A stretch of DNA of 64,000 bases from an uncultured Faecalibacterium sp. GTDB lineage: Bacteria; Bacillota; Clostridia; Oscillospirales; Ruminococcaceae. Under the pieces are notes generated by a model. It was not told the origin of the DNA. It saw only the letters and a program-made list of their open reading frames with translations, and made no database searches. How positions within the stretch are numbered: position 1 is the stretch's first letter; the number at the start of each line of letters is the position of its first letter. A program made the translations under genes and the position numbers. Below are positions 7,981 through 16,948 of the stretch, one piece after another. The DNA is taken from the NCBI GenBank assembly GCA_934524985.1, contig CAKSYT010000007.1:15661-79660 (forward strand), read 5' to 3'.

Positions 7981-9480
7981 TTATTTTACGCTTTCAAGGA
8001 AGCGGACGAAACCGGCGCGGCCTGCTTCATCCAGCTTGTACACACCGGCATCGGCCAGCACCTGTGCGAACACATGACCAACCTCGTCCTGCAGGATGGT
8101 GTGGACGTTATCGGCGTTCAGCTCCGGGTGCTTTGCAAGAATCTCCTCCGCCCACTCGGCGTGCTTTTGCAGGGCTTCGGGGTACTCTGCGGTGGGCAGG
8201 TGCGCCACCAGCACATCGGCAAGATCAAGCAGCTCCTGCTTCAGACGGCTGGGCAGTACGGCCAGACCCATCACCTCGATAAGGCCGATGTTTTCTTTCT
8301 TGATGTGGTGCAGCTTGGCATGGGGGTGGTACACGCCCAGCGGATGCTCCGGGGTGGTAATGTTATTGCGCAGCACCAAGTCCAGCTGATACTTGCCGTT
8401 CCGCATCCGGGCGATGGGCGTAATAGTGTTGTGGGGCTCGCCGTCGGTCTCGGCAAAGATAAAGCAGCTCTCGTCGGTGTAGCCGCGCCATGCAGCCAGC
8501 AGCTTATCGGCCAGTTCTACAAGGCGTGCATCGTCCGCACAGGTCAGACGGATGCAGCTCATGGGCCAGTGCACGATGCCGGCCTCTACGTCCTCAAAGC
8601 CGGGGAACACCCAAGGCTTTTCAATGGGAGCCTTGGCCATGGCAAACTCGTAATGACCGCCCTGAAAGTGGTCATGGCTCAGGATGCTGCCGCCCACGAT
8701 GGGCAGATCGGCGTTGCTGCCCACAAAATAGTGGGGGAACAGACCCACAAAATCCAGCAGCTTGCGGAAGGTCGCCCGCTCGATCTTCATAGGGGTGTGC
8801 TGGTTATTGAACACGATGCAGTGCTCGTTGTAGTAGACGTAGGGGCTGTACTGCAAATTCCACGCGCTGTCGTTGATGGTCAGCGGGATGATACGGTGAT
8901 TCTCGCGGGCGGGGTGGTTCATGCGGCCTGCGTAACCCTCGTTCTCCACACACAGCTGGCACTTGGGGTAAGCGCTCTGGGGTGCAAGCTTTGCGGCGGC
9001 AATGGCCTTGGGATCCTTTTCCGGCTTGGACAGGTTGATGGTGATATCCAAGTCGCCGTATTCGGTCTTGGTGACCCACTTCAAATCGCGCTTGATGCGG
9101 TAGCGGCGGATGTAGTCGGTGTCCTGACTGAACTTGTAGAACCAGTCGGTGGCAGCCTGCGGGCCTTCGTTCTCGTACCGCTCCTCAAAGTTTGCACGCA
9201 CGATGCTGGGGCGCGGGGTCAGCACACCCATCAGCTTGGTGTCGAACAGATCGCGTGCGGTGGAGTTATCCGCGCATACGCCGCGGGCAACGGCATCGTC
9301 CACAAGGGTCTTGAGGATGCTTTCCAAATCGGTGTAGCATACTTCGCTGTCCGGGGCGGTAAAATCGTCCAGCTGCATGGTCATCAGCAGCTGGTTGCGG
9401 ATATAGATCTCGTCATCGGGCAAAATCAGCCCGGTGTCCAGCCCGTAGTTCACGAGCTGCTGGATAGCAGTGGAGATCAC
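7981..9480 (-). CDS. galT: UDP-glucose--hexose-1-phosphate uridylyltransferase (type 2)
   Basis: A 499-residue Leloir enzyme that exchanges UMP between UDP-glucose and galactose-1-phosphate. It belongs to the longer Firmicute type 2 GalT family; the length is normal for it. The active-site HxHxQ motif is seen as SHDHFQGG at about residue 275, with the preceding PIVGGS segment. It starts with GTG at 9480, whose GTGA overlaps the galK stop codon, so translation is coupled to galactokinase. The following hairpin at 7929-7968 closes the operon. No galE or galactose mutarotase gene is in this window, so the epimerase must be elsewhere. Confidence 0.95.
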   Translation of the reverse strand: MISTAIQQLVNYGLDTGLILPDDEIYIRNQLLMTMQLDDFTAPDSEVCYTDLESILKTLVDDAVARGVCADNSTARDLFDTKLMGVLTPRPSIVRANFEERYENEGPQAATDWFYKFSQDTDYIRRYRIKRDLKWVTKTEYGDLDITINLSKPEKDPKAIAAAKLAPQSAYPKCQLCVENEGYAGRMNHPARENHRIIPLTINDSAWNLQYSPYVYYNEHCIVFNNQHTPMKIERATFRKLLDFVGLFPHYFVGSNADLPIVGGSILSHDHFQGGHYEFAMAKAPIEKPWVFPGFEDVEAGIVHWPMSCIRLTCADDARLVELADKLLAAWRGYTDESCFIFAETDGEPHNTITPIARMRNGKYQLDLVLRNNITTPEHPLGVYHPHAKLHHIKKENIGLIEVMGLAVLPSRLKQELLDLADVLVAHLPTAEYPEALQKHAEWAEEILAKHPELNADNVHTILQDEVGHVFAQVLADAGVYKLDEAGRAGFVRFLESVK

Positions 9481-10763
9481 AGCACAGCACCTCCCTCAGG
9501 ACGGATGTTCAGCACATGGCAGCGGCCAGCGCCGAGGATCTTTTCCATATTTGCCTTAAAGTTTGCCAGCATCTCCACCGGCACAAAGGCCTGCACCGTA
9601 CCGGCAAAACCGCCGCCGTGCACGCGCACAGCACCCTTGCCGCCCAGATAGTGCTTAGCAGCGGCGATGGTCACAGCCACCTCCTGATGCTCCTTGTAAC
9701 CGGCGGGGATGACGTTCTGCAAATACTCCCAGCTGCTGTCGCCGGAGGCGGTCACCATCTGCAAAAAGGCGTCAAAGTCGTCCTCGCGCAGGGCAGATAC
9801 CTGCTGGGGTACGCGGTCGTTATCGGCGTAGAAGTGGAAGGCGCGCAGCACAGCGCGGTCGCCGCACTGCTTGCGGCAGGCCGGGATGTTTGCAAGGAAG
9901 GTCTCGAAAGGCACATCCCGCAGCACCTCGCCGCCGCACACAGCGGCCACAGCGCGGCACTCGTTGGGGATGGCGGCGTACTCGTCGGTCAGGTCGGCGT
10001 GGTCTGCACCGGAGTCCAGAATGCACAGCGCCAGACCGGCCTTGGAAAAGTCCACCTGCACCGGCTCCACGTCGGGGTTTGCCTTGTCGGCAAAGTCGAT
10101 GGTGATAATGTTGCCCACGCTGGATGCCATCTGATCCATCAGGCCGCAGGGCTTGCCGAAGTACACATTTTCAGCCCACTGGCCGATCTGCGCAATGGCG
10201 ATGGGGGAGACCTTTTCTGCCATGAAGCAGTCGTTCAAAATCACGCCGACCAGCACCTCAAAGGCGGCAGAGGAAGAAACGCCGCTGCCCTTGGGCACGT
10301 TGGAGGAAATGTACACGTCCAGACCGGACAGCTTTGCGCCGCGCTGACGGAAAGCCTCGCACTCGCCGCGCAGCAGGGAAGCAGTGGTATTCTCCTCCTC
10401 CTTGCGGGCGGTCAGGTCGTCAAGATCGATGACGCACAGGTCGTATCCCTCGCTCTGCACGCGCAGCTGGTTCAGGCTGTTGGGGGCGGCAGCAGCGATC
10501 ATATCAATATTCACGCTGCCTGCCAGCACACGGCCGTGCTGGTGGTCGGTGTGGTTGCCGCCGATCTCGGTGCGGCCGGGGGCACTATACAGACCGGCCT
10601 CGGTATGTGCGCCAAAGGTGGTCTCTAACCCGTCCAGAACAGCCGCATAGCGGGCTGCCTGTGCAGGGGTCTCGTCGGGGGTGCAGCAGTACAGCGCAGC
10701 CAGACGCGCAGCGTGTGCGCCCTCGGTCAGTTCCTGCTTCCAGGTGGAAATGGACTTCATCAT
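9477..10763 (-). CDS. galK: Galactokinase
   Basis: A 428-residue GHMP-family kinase that phosphorylates galactose at C1 with ATP. The galactokinase signature appears as APGRTEIGGNHTDHQ at about residue 62, the GHMP ATP loop as PKGSGVSSSAAFE at about 160, and the third motif near the C-terminus as RVHGGGFAGTVQAF. The ATGATG at 10763 is preceded by AGGAGG. It overlaps galT by four bases, forming a galK-galT operon. The upstream region has a TATTAT/TATAGA-like -10 near 10831 but no convincing -35, and an inverted TTGCA...TGCAA pair around 10871-10896 that could bind a regulator. Confidence 0.96.
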   Translation of the reverse strand: MMKSISTWKQELTEGAHAARLAALYCCTPDETPAQAARYAAVLDGLETTFGAHTEAGLYSAPGRTEIGGNHTDHQHGRVLAGSVNIDMIAAAAPNSLNQLRVQSEGYDLCVIDLDDLTARKEEENTTASLLRGECEAFRQRGAKLSGLDVYISSNVPKGSGVSSSAAFEVLVGVILNDCFMAEKVSPIAIAQIGQWAENVYFGKPCGLMDQMASSVGNIITIDFADKANPDVEPVQVDFSKAGLALCILDSGADHADLTDEYAAIPNECRAVAAVCGGEVLRDVPFETFLANIPACRKQCGDRAVLRAFHFYADNDRVPQQVSALREDDFDAFLQMVTASGDSSWEYLQNVIPAGYKEHQEVAVTIAAAKHYLGGKGAVRVHGGGFAGTVQAFVPVEMLANFKANMEKILGAGRCHVLNIRPEGGAVL

Positions 10764-11045
10764 GGAAATTTCCTCCTACTATTATGATCGGAAAAGTCGA
10801 TGCAGCCGTTCGCAGCTGCCGTAGCTGCTTCTATAATAGTCAAACGCAACGCAAAAAACCATGTGTTATTGTTGCATCTCGATGAAAAGTTGCAAAAAAC
10901 ATCCGCGCAGCCCGATTAGCTGCTGCCGAACAAATAAAATAAAAAATTTTTCGGCAAATCAAAATGCTTGGCATAAATGCACACAAATCTCGGAATTTTG
11001 AGCGCAGCGCCCAAAAAAGACGGGATGGAAAATTGCACTTTGCAC
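10764..11045. other. Intergenic region upstream of galK
   Basis: No coding sequence is convincing here. The stretch next to galK contains a possible -10 element and TTGCA/TGCAA half-sites (10871-10896). The rest is AT-rich with several T/A runs and a short AAAAAATTTTT symmetry near 10940. Confidence 0.5.
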
Positions 11046-11088
11046 AAAAAACACCCCCGCGCCGATGCAGCCATCGGGTGCGGGGGTG
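11046..11088 (-). terminator. Terminator of the XpaC-family gene
   Basis: A long GC-rich stem (CACCCCCGC with GCGGGGGTG, plus inner CCGATG/CATCGG) followed by T6 on the minus strand, directly after the stop codon at 11093. Confidence 0.9.
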
Positions 11089-11092
11089 GGGC

Positions 11093-12199
11093 TTAGCGGG
11101 TAAATTCGCTGCCGGTCAGTCCGTCAAGGTTCAGCATTCCTTCCAGTGCGGCAATGTCGGCGTTCACGTCCAGTGCATCGGCTTGGAACAGCTTGTCCAG
11201 CTGGTTTTCAAAGGCGGTCACCAGCAGGTCCATGCTGCGCTCAATGCTGTGCTTGGCTTCGGTGATGTTCGTGCCCTCCACCGCCTGCCCGGAAAGGCTG
11301 GCGTAGGTGTTCAGCAGCTTGAGCGCAGTGGGCAGATAGTAGTTCATAAACTTTTGCAGCTGCGCCTTTTTCTCCGGGTCCTTCTGCGCCAGCGCAAAGA
11401 TGCGTCCGCTGACCTCTTCCAGCCGGGAGATCTTCTGGCTCATCACCGGGTCGGGGATGGCATCGTTCACCTCCCGCAGCTGGCGCAGCAGGGCAGCGTA
11501 CTCGTCCTCTGCGGCGGGCTGAGTTTTAGGTGCCGGAGCAGGTGCGGGCTTTTTCGGCTGCGGTGCTGCGCCCCGCACCACAAGCGTGTCGGTGCGGTTG
11601 TCAATGTAGGCATCCGCGCCGAAGTATCCGTGCTCGATGGCGCTTTTCACCGCAGTGCGTCCCCGGGCAGCGTCCACCCCGGCGGCGGCAAATAATTCCG
11701 GCAGGGGGATGTTATCCCGTTCGCCCACCACCTTATCCAGCAGCCGCTCCAGCTTGTGGGTGCGGTTCATCCGCAGGCCGGTCAGCAGCGCACCGCCGCC
11801 GCCAATGGCCATAACGATATCGGAAAACAACTCCCCGGGGTCGGGCAGCACCTGCCATGCACCAATAATATCCACCGCATCCGTCACCCCGGCAAACAGG
11901 AAAACAGCACCCATGATGGTGCAGAGGGTGGCAATATTCTTGTGCCACTGTTTGGCGCTTTTTTGCTCTGCCGTGGGGACGTCCTGCCCATCGGATGCGT
12001 CTGTGTTTTGCATTGGTGCAGGCTCTGGGTCGGGGCGGTAGTCGCCCCGGGCACGGGCAGCCTCCTGCTCCTCCTTCTGCATCTTCTGGTCGATGCCTTT
12101 CAGGATGAATAGCAGCACCCCCAACGGCCCGGACATCGCCATCACGATAAAGATAGCAATGGTGGGAATCTTTGCAAAATAATGTTTTCTCGGCTCCAT
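11093..12199 (-). CDS. XpaC-family membrane protein
   Basis: A 368-residue protein with membrane segments near residues 10-35 and 88-150 and a C-terminal helical domain (about 230-368) of the type called 5-bromo-4-chloroindolyl phosphate hydrolysis (XpaC) protein, which often accompanies TelA-like tellurite/toxic-anion resistance proteins. Features include a PNIPL-like segment near 175 (DNIPLPELF), a Pro/Ala-rich linker around 215-230, and amphipathic helices to the end. No telA neighbour is present; the gene stands alone between terminators. The ATG at 12199 has AAAGGA upstream. Molecular function is unknown; an envelope-stress role is only a family-based guess. Confidence 0.75.
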   Translation of the reverse strand: MEPRKHYFAKIPTIAIFIVMAMSGPLGVLLFILKGIDQKMQKEEQEAARARGDYRPDPEPAPMQNTDASDGQDVPTAEQKSAKQWHKNIATLCTIMGAVFLFAGVTDAVDIIGAWQVLPDPGELFSDIVMAIGGGGALLTGLRMNRTHKLERLLDKVVGERDNIPLPELFAAAGVDAARGRTAVKSAIEHGYFGADAYIDNRTDTLVVRGAAPQPKKPAPAPAPKTQPAAEDEYAALLRQLREVNDAIPDPVMSQKISRLEEVSGRIFALAQKDPEKKAQLQKFMNYYLPTALKLLNTYASLSGQAVEGTNITEAKHSIERSMDLLVTAFENQLDKLFQADALDVNADIAALEGMLNLDGLTGSEFTR

Positions 12200-12227
12200 G
12201 AAACAGGATTCCTTTCACAGAAAGATA

Positions 12228-12274
12228 AAAATAAGACCGCGTTCCACTCTATTATAGCGGAGCGCGGCCTTTTT
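12228..12274 (-). terminator. Terminator of htpG
   Basis: An imperfect GACCGCG...CGCGGCC stem between htpG and the next gene, with TTTTTAT on the minus side and T5 on the plus side. Confidence 0.7.
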
Positions 12275-12304
12275 GTTAAGGGGGTATTTCTGTGCGCGAA
12301 AATT

Positions 12305-14233
12305 TTACTTCATCAGGCTGCAAACGGCCTCGGCGTAAGCGGCGGGGTCATCCACGGGCAGACCCTCGATCAGCTGTGCCTGTGCGTACAGCAGAGCGCT
12401 GTACTTGTTCAGCTTCTCGGTATCGCCGGCCTCCTGTGCGGCCTTCAGGGCGGCAAATACAGGGTGGTTCACGTTCAGTTCCAGCACCTTGTCGCTCTTC
12501 ACGCCCTCGCTGCCGGGCTGCTTAGACAGCACCTTCTCCATCTCAATGGACAGCGGGCCGTCAGCGCTCAGGCAGACGGGATGATCCTTCAGGCGGGTGG
12601 AGACCTTGACCTCCTTTACCTTGCCGTTCAAAGCGTCCTTCATGGCGTCGAACAGCGCCTTGTTCTCGGCGGTGGCATCCTCGGCGGCTTTCTTCTCCTC
12701 TTCGGATTCCAGACCCAGATCGCCGCTGTTCACGTTCTTGAACTCCACGGTGCCGTCCTTGCCCTCGGCATCCTTGCGGGGGTAGCTGTGCAGAATCTGC
12801 AGGCAGAACTCATCCACATCCTCGGTCAGCAGCAGTACGTCAAAGCCCTTGTCCAGCACAAGCTCTGCGGAAGGCAGCTTTGCCAGACGGTCGGTGGAAT
12901 CGCCTGCGGCAAAGTAGATGTACTTCTGCTCAGCGGGCATCTTGTCGATGTACTCCTGCAGGGTGACCATCTTCTGCTCCTTGGCAGACCAGAACAGCAG
13001 CAGGTCGCGCAGCAGCTCGGCGTGCATTCCGTAGTCAGAGTAAGCACCAAACTTGATCTGACGGCCGAACTCCTTCCAGAACTCCTCGTACTTCGCACGG
13101 TCGTTGTTCAGCATGGCGTGCAGTTCGTTCTTGATCTTCTTTTCCAGTGCGTTGTGGATCAGCTTCAGCTGGCTGTCCTTCTGCAGCATCTCGCGGCTGA
13201 TATTCAGGCTCAGGTCCTGACTATCCACGATGCCCTTTACAAAGCTGAAGTAATCCGGCAGCAGGTCTGCGCACTTTTCCATAATGAGCACGCCGGAAGC
13301 GTACAGTGCCAGACCCTTCTCGTAGTCCTTGGTGTAGAAATCGTAGGGGCGGTGGCTGGGCACAAACAGCAGGGCATTGTAGTTGGCAGTACCTTCGGTG
13401 CGGCTCACGATGACCCGGGCGGGGTCGGCATAATCGCCGAACTTATCCTTGTAGAAGCTGTTGTACTCCTCATCGGTCACTTCGCTCTTCTGCTTCTTCC
13501 AGATGGGGATCATGCTGTTCAAGGTTTCCAGCTCAGTGTAGGTCTCCCACTCCGGCTTATAGTCCTCGGGCTTGGGATCCGGTTCGGGCTTCTGACGGCT
13601 CTTTTCGCGCTCCATCTGGATGGGGTAGCGCACATAGTCGCTGTACTTCTTTACAATGGCCACAATGCCGTATTCATCCAGGAAGTTGTCGTACTGCTCG
13701 GTGTCGGTGTCCGGCTTGATGTGCAGAATGATCTGGGTACCTACGGTATCCTTCTGGGCGGGGGTCATCTCGTAGCCGTCCACACCGGAGGACTCCCACT
13801 GCCAAGCCTCGTCCGAGCCATAAGCCTTGGAGATGACGGTCAGCTTATCGGCCACCATAAAGGCGGAGTAGAAGCCCACGCCGAACTGGCCGATGATATC
13901 AATATTCTCGTCCTTGTTGTCCTTCTTGAAATCCAGAGAACCGGAGTGGGCAATGGTGCCCAGATTCTGCTCCAGCTCTTCCTTGGTCATACCAATGCCG
14001 TTATCCTCTACGGTCAGGATGCGGTTTTCCTTATCGCGGGTGATGAGGATGCGGAAATCGCCCTTGTTCATGCCCACGGAGGTGTCGGTCAGGCTCTTAT
14101 AATACAGCTTGTCGATGGCGTCCGAAGCGTTGGAGATCAGCTCGCGTAGGAAAATCTCTTTATTAGTATAGATGGAGTTGATCATCATGTCCATCAGTTT
14201 TTTGCTCTCTGCCTGAAATTCTTTCTTGGCCAT
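12305..14233 (-). CDS. htpG: Hsp90-family chaperone HtpG
   Basis: A 642-residue bacterial Hsp90 that remodels client proteins in an ATP-driven clamp cycle. The N-terminal GHKL ATPase motifs are clear: FLRELISNASDA at about 28, DNGIGM at about 78, and GQFGVGFYSAFM near 115. The middle and C-terminal dimerisation domains are full length. The start ATG has AGAGG upstream. Transcription is likely heat-controlled: a TTGATT-17-TATATT promoter (14319-14347) overlaps an exact CIRCE inverted repeat (14294-14320), placing it in the HrcA regulon. The gene is monocistronic. Confidence 0.97.
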   Translation of the reverse strand: MAKKEFQAESKKLMDMMINSIYTNKEIFLRELISNASDAIDKLYYKSLTDTSVGMNKGDFRILITRDKENRILTVEDNGIGMTKEELEQNLGTIAHSGSLDFKKDNKDENIDIIGQFGVGFYSAFMVADKLTVISKAYGSDEAWQWESSGVDGYEMTPAQKDTVGTQIILHIKPDTDTEQYDNFLDEYGIVAIVKKYSDYVRYPIQMEREKSRQKPEPDPKPEDYKPEWETYTELETLNSMIPIWKKQKSEVTDEEYNSFYKDKFGDYADPARVIVSRTEGTANYNALLFVPSHRPYDFYTKDYEKGLALYASGVLIMEKCADLLPDYFSFVKGIVDSQDLSLNISREMLQKDSQLKLIHNALEKKIKNELHAMLNNDRAKYEEFWKEFGRQIKFGAYSDYGMHAELLRDLLLFWSAKEQKMVTLQEYIDKMPAEQKYIYFAAGDSTDRLAKLPSAELVLDKGFDVLLLTEDVDEFCLQILHSYPRKDAEGKDGTVEFKNVNSGDLGLESEEEKKAAEDATAENKALFDAMKDALNGKVKEVKVSTRLKDHPVCLSADGPLSIEMEKVLSKQPGSEGVKSDKVLELNVNHPVFAALKAAQEAGDTEKLNKYSALLYAQAQLIEGLPVDDPAAYAEAVCSLMK

Positions 14234-14293
14234 AATACAAAACCTCTTTTATCACATATTTGGTGCGCCGTACCCGGCAAACTGCCAGAATGC

Positions 14294-14320
14294 TTAGCAC
14301 TCATAACTTCCGAGTGCTAA
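14294..14320 (-). promoter_or_regulatory. CIRCE operator (HrcA-binding site)
   Basis: TTAGCACTC, nine bases, GAGTGCTAA: a perfect match to the CIRCE consensus, overlapping the -10 end of the htpG promoter. HrcA repression with relief on heat shock is expected. Confidence 0.96.
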
Positions 14321-14347
14321 TATACAACGACTTGCAGGGAAAATCAA
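14319..14347 (-). promoter_or_regulatory. SigA promoter of htpG
   Basis: Minus strand TTGATT (14342-14347), 17-base spacer, TATATT (14319-14324), abutting the CIRCE repeat. Confidence 0.85.
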
Positions 14348-14479
14348 GGCTTTTCATAAAAAGTTAAAAAAGTAGAAAGATTTGCTGCCCCGGTGCACGA
14401 AACGGCGTACCGAAATCGTTCCTTATATGAAGGACGAAATTTTTCCTGAAAAGCTTTCCCACTTTTGCGCAGACTGTGC

Positions 14480-14485
14480 TATAAT
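14480..14485 (+). promoter_or_regulatory. Extended -10 promoter of the C_GCAxxG_C_C gene
   Basis: TGCTATAAT (extended -10, TATAAT at 14480-14485) 30 bases before the chosen ATG at 14516. No strong -35 is seen. This rules out the upstream ATG at 14465 as the start. Confidence 0.7.
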
Positions 14486-14515
14486 GGAGCGAGTATGCCG
14501 GAAGGATGTGAGAAA

Positions 14516-15007
14516 ATGTCAAAACAGGGCGATGCCGCCTACGCATGGTTCTTAAAGGGCTATAATTGCAGCCAGAGCGTGGTGGCGGCGTTTGCACCCC
14601 AGCTTGGCCTGACCGAGGAGATGGCGCTGCGCCTTTCCGCAGGGTTTGGCGCGGGTATTGGCCGGATGCGGGAGGTGTGCGGGGCGTTCTGCGGCGTGGT
14701 GACCGTGCTGAGCATGGTCTATGCCGACCCCGCAGACCCCAAGGATAAATCCCGGATGTACGCACTGGTGCAGCAGGCGGCAGAGCAGTACCGCAGCCGC
14801 AACGGCGGCGGCAGCATCATCTGCCGGGAGCTGCTGGCAAAGGCGGGCGCTGCCCCTGCCGGGGGCACAGCGGCAGAGGAACGCACTGTGGAATACTATA
14901 AAAAGCGCCCCTGCCCGGAGCTGTGCCGTCTATGCGCCGACCTGTGCGCAGAATTTATAGCAGCCCACCCGGAGGGGCGGCACGGCTTTTATAAGGAGGA
15001 TGCGTAA
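14516..15007 (+). CDS. C_GCAxxG_C_C family protein
   Basis: A 163-residue protein of the C_GCAxxG_C_C family, small Cys-rich proteins suspected to carry a redox or metal centre. The defining cysteines are visible: GYNCSQSV at about residue 17, then the signature VCGAFCG preceded by GAGIGRM, and a C-terminal cluster CPELCRLCADLC. An earlier in-frame ATG at 14465 lies upstream of the -10 element, so I start at 14516, after GGAAGG. The stop codon TAA (15005-15007) abuts the ATG of the following hydrolase gene at 15008, so the two are co-translated. Function is unknown. Confidence 0.85.
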   Translation: MSKQGDAAYAWFLKGYNCSQSVVAAFAPQLGLTEEMALRLSAGFGAGIGRMREVCGAFCGVVTVLSMVYADPADPKDKSRMYALVQQAAEQYRSRNGGGSIICRELLAKAGAAPAGGTAAEERTVEYYKKRPCPELCRLCADLCAEFIAAHPEGRHGFYKEDA

Positions 15008-15784
15008 ATGCAGCTTGAGCAACTGGAACTGACCGGCGGCGGTACGCTGACGCTCTACCTGCGGGAGAGCGTGGAAGCCATGCCGCACTTCCGGCGGCGC
15101 CCGCTGGTGCTGGTGGTGCCCGGCGGCGGCTATAACCACGTCAGCCCCCGGGAGGGCGACCCCGTGGCGCTGCAATTTGCGGCGGCGGGGTATCACACGG
15201 CGGTGCTGCACTACGCAGTAGGGGAGAGCGCCCGGGATGCGCTGCCCATGCGCCAGCTGGCGCAGGCCATCAGCCTTGTGCGGCAGCGCGCAGCGCAGTG
15301 GAATATCCTGCCGGATCAGATCGCCCTGTGCGGCTTTTCGGCGGGCGGGCATCTGGCGCTTTCCGGTGCGGTGTGGGATATCCCCGGCATGGCAGACCAG
15401 CCGCGCCCCAACGCCCTGCTGCTGGCCTACCCGGTGGTCACCGCCGGGGAATACGCCCACCGCGGCAGCTTTGTGCAGCTGACCGGCACGCAGGATATTG
15501 CCGCCCACCAGCGCTTTACGCTGGAGGATAAGATCACCCCGGCCGCACCGCCGGTATTCGTCTGGCATACCATGGAGGACGAGACCGTCCCGGTGGAAAA
15601 CACCCTGCTGTTACTGAATGCTCTGCACAAGGCGGGCGTGCCGTGCGAAGCGCACCTGTTTGAAAAGGGACGCCACGGCACCAGCATCTCCACCCCGGAG
15701 GTGGACGCCGACAGCACCCACCGCAACCGCTGGGTCAAGCTTGCGGTGGAGTGGCTGAACGATACCTTTTCCTTCCATGCCTGA
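15008..15784 (+). CDS. Alpha/beta hydrolase (esterase-like, cytosolic)
   Basis: A 258-residue hydrolase of the BD-FAE/acetyl-esterase type. It shows the oxyanion segment VVPGGGYNHV at about residue 36, the nucleophile elbow CGFSAGGHLAL with Ser at about 116, a likely acid Asp in EDETVP and the catalytic His in GRHG near 218. There is no signal peptide, in contrast to the two secreted paralogous hydrolases at 17798-19999. Its ATG directly follows the stop codon of the C_GCAxxG_C_C gene, with AAGGAGG inside that gene's end. A substrate such as an acylated sugar is plausible but unproven. Confidence 0.85.
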   Translation: MQLEQLELTGGGTLTLYLRESVEAMPHFRRRPLVLVVPGGGYNHVSPREGDPVALQFAAAGYHTAVLHYAVGESARDALPMRQLAQAISLVRQRAAQWNILPDQIALCGFSAGGHLALSGAVWDIPGMADQPRPNALLLAYPVVTAGEYAHRGSFVQLTGTQDIAAHQRFTLEDKITPAAPPVFVWHTMEDETVPVENTLLLLNALHKAGVPCEAHLFEKGRHGTSISTPEVDADSTHRNRWVKLAVEWLNDTFSFHA

Positions 15785-15855
15785 GATAACCGACTGAAAC
15801 AGGAAAAGTGTGTGTAAATTTTAGTCATACCTACAAAAAATTCACAAATAAACCG

Positions 15856-15884
15856 TTGACTTGCACAGGCGTATGCCGTATACT
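15856..15884 (+). promoter_or_regulatory. SigA promoter of the 15923 gene
   Basis: TTGACT (15856-15861), 17-base spacer, TATACT (15879-15884), 38 bases before the start codon. Confidence 0.88.
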
Positions 15885-15922
15885 GTCCAACGGGGATAAA
15901 ACCACGAAAGAAGGAAACAAAA

Positions 15923-16363
15923 ATGGTTATGGATCCCACACTGCCGCGCATCAAGGTGCGCGATCTGCTCATGCAGGCATTTCTCACCGGCTGGGAGCGC
16001 TCCGATAAGAGCACCTCGCAGGACGAGTACCTGCAAAGCTCCATTCAGGTCATTGAGATGCTGCAGGTAGAGCCGGAAAACCTCTATGCAGAGGAAGGAC
16101 TTGGCCTGCCGGACGGCGAAGAGGTGGATCATCTGGACGATCTGCTGCGCGCGGACGGCTTCTGGCTGTACTACGGGGTGGAAGCGGAAAACTTCTTCCT
16201 CATCCAGTGGTACCCGGACGAAGCCGCTGCCAATGCAAAGCTTGCCCAGCTGGAAGAACTGGGCGACGGCAAGCAGTATCTGGTGGATCTGACCCTCAAG
16301 CGGGCAAACCCTTCCAAGGCCGAAAACTTCGGCAATTCCAATCCGGTGCAGCTCCGCTCCTGA
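15923..16363 (+). CDS. Hypothetical protein, 146 residues
   Basis: I do not recognise this protein. It is acidic, soluble-looking, with no signal peptide or membrane segment. Notable stretches are IKVRDLLMQAFLTGWE near the start and a centre rich in Glu/Asp and aromatic residues (GFWLYYGVEAENFF), then a basic end. It has its own strong promoter and an AAGAAGGA site, and is followed after 39 bases by an HD-domain gene on the same strand, which it probably shares a transcript with. The combination suggests a small regulatory or adaptor protein, but that is inference only. Confidence 0.75.
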   Translation: MVMDPTLPRIKVRDLLMQAFLTGWERSDKSTSQDEYLQSSIQVIEMLQVEPENLYAEEGLGLPDGEEVDHLDDLLRADGFWLYYGVEAENFFLIQWYPDEAAANAKLAQLEELGDGKQYLVDLTLKRANPSKAENFGNSNPVQLRS

Positions 16364-16402
16364 ACAAACGTTAATGTGTTGAGTTGAAAGGAAATTTTGC
16401 TC

Positions 16403-16927
16403 ATGCAGCTTTCTGTTACGGAACGCGAACAGCTTTATGCCATTCTGGAAAAATACGATCAGAACCCCAAAGTGCAGCAGATGCGGGAGTTCATCCAGCA
16501 CGGGGACGTTACCACTTATCAGCATTGCAAGAACGTGGTGCTGGTCAGCTGCTGGCTGAACCATCGGCTGCATCTGGGTGCAGACGAGACCTCGCTGGCT
16601 GTCGGTGCTTTTCTGCACGATTTTTACCTGTATGACTGGCACAAAAAGGGCACCTTCCACGGCATCCGCCGCCTGTTCGAGATGCACGGCTTCTCCCACC
16701 CGGGCTGCGCCTGCGTCAATGCAGAAAAGGTGTTCCATATCACCAAAAAGGAACAGAGCATCATTTCCAGCCACATGTGGCCGCTGACCTTCCGTCATGT
16801 GCCCAGCTGCCGCGAGGCCATCATCGTCTGCCTTGCCGATAAGTACTGCGCTGTGGTGGAAAGCATGTTCAAGCGCAGCCGCGTGGCTGCCACCAAAAAC
16901 GCCGATGGCGAATACGACGAGTGGTAA
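16403..16927 (+). CDS. HD-domain phosphohydrolase-like protein
   Basis: A 174-residue protein with a compact HD domain, the metal-dependent phosphohydrolase fold. Likely metal ligands are YQHCKNV (first His, about 38), FLHDFYLYD (the HD pair, about 70), a FSHPGCACVNAE segment (about 95) and a late Asp in CLADKYCAV. The domain resembles small YedJ/YqeK-like or uncharacterised HD proteins; substrate unknown. The ATG at 16403 is chosen because GAAAGGAAA lies nine bases ahead, rather than the TTG two codons earlier. It ends before a strong terminator. Confidence 0.82.
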   Translation: MQLSVTEREQLYAILEKYDQNPKVQQMREFIQHGDVTTYQHCKNVVLVSCWLNHRLHLGADETSLAVGAFLHDFYLYDWHKKGTFHGIRRLFEMHGFSHPGCACVNAEKVFHITKKEQSIISSHMWPLTFRHVPSCREAIIVCLADKYCAVVESMFKRSRVAATKNADGEYDEW

Positions 16928-16948
16928 AACTGAATTATTGCAAATAAA

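Noticed and set aside
12182..14149. Long open frame antisense to htpG
   Set aside because: HtpG is an unmistakable full-length gene with promoter and CIRCE; the opposite frame has no recognisable domain.
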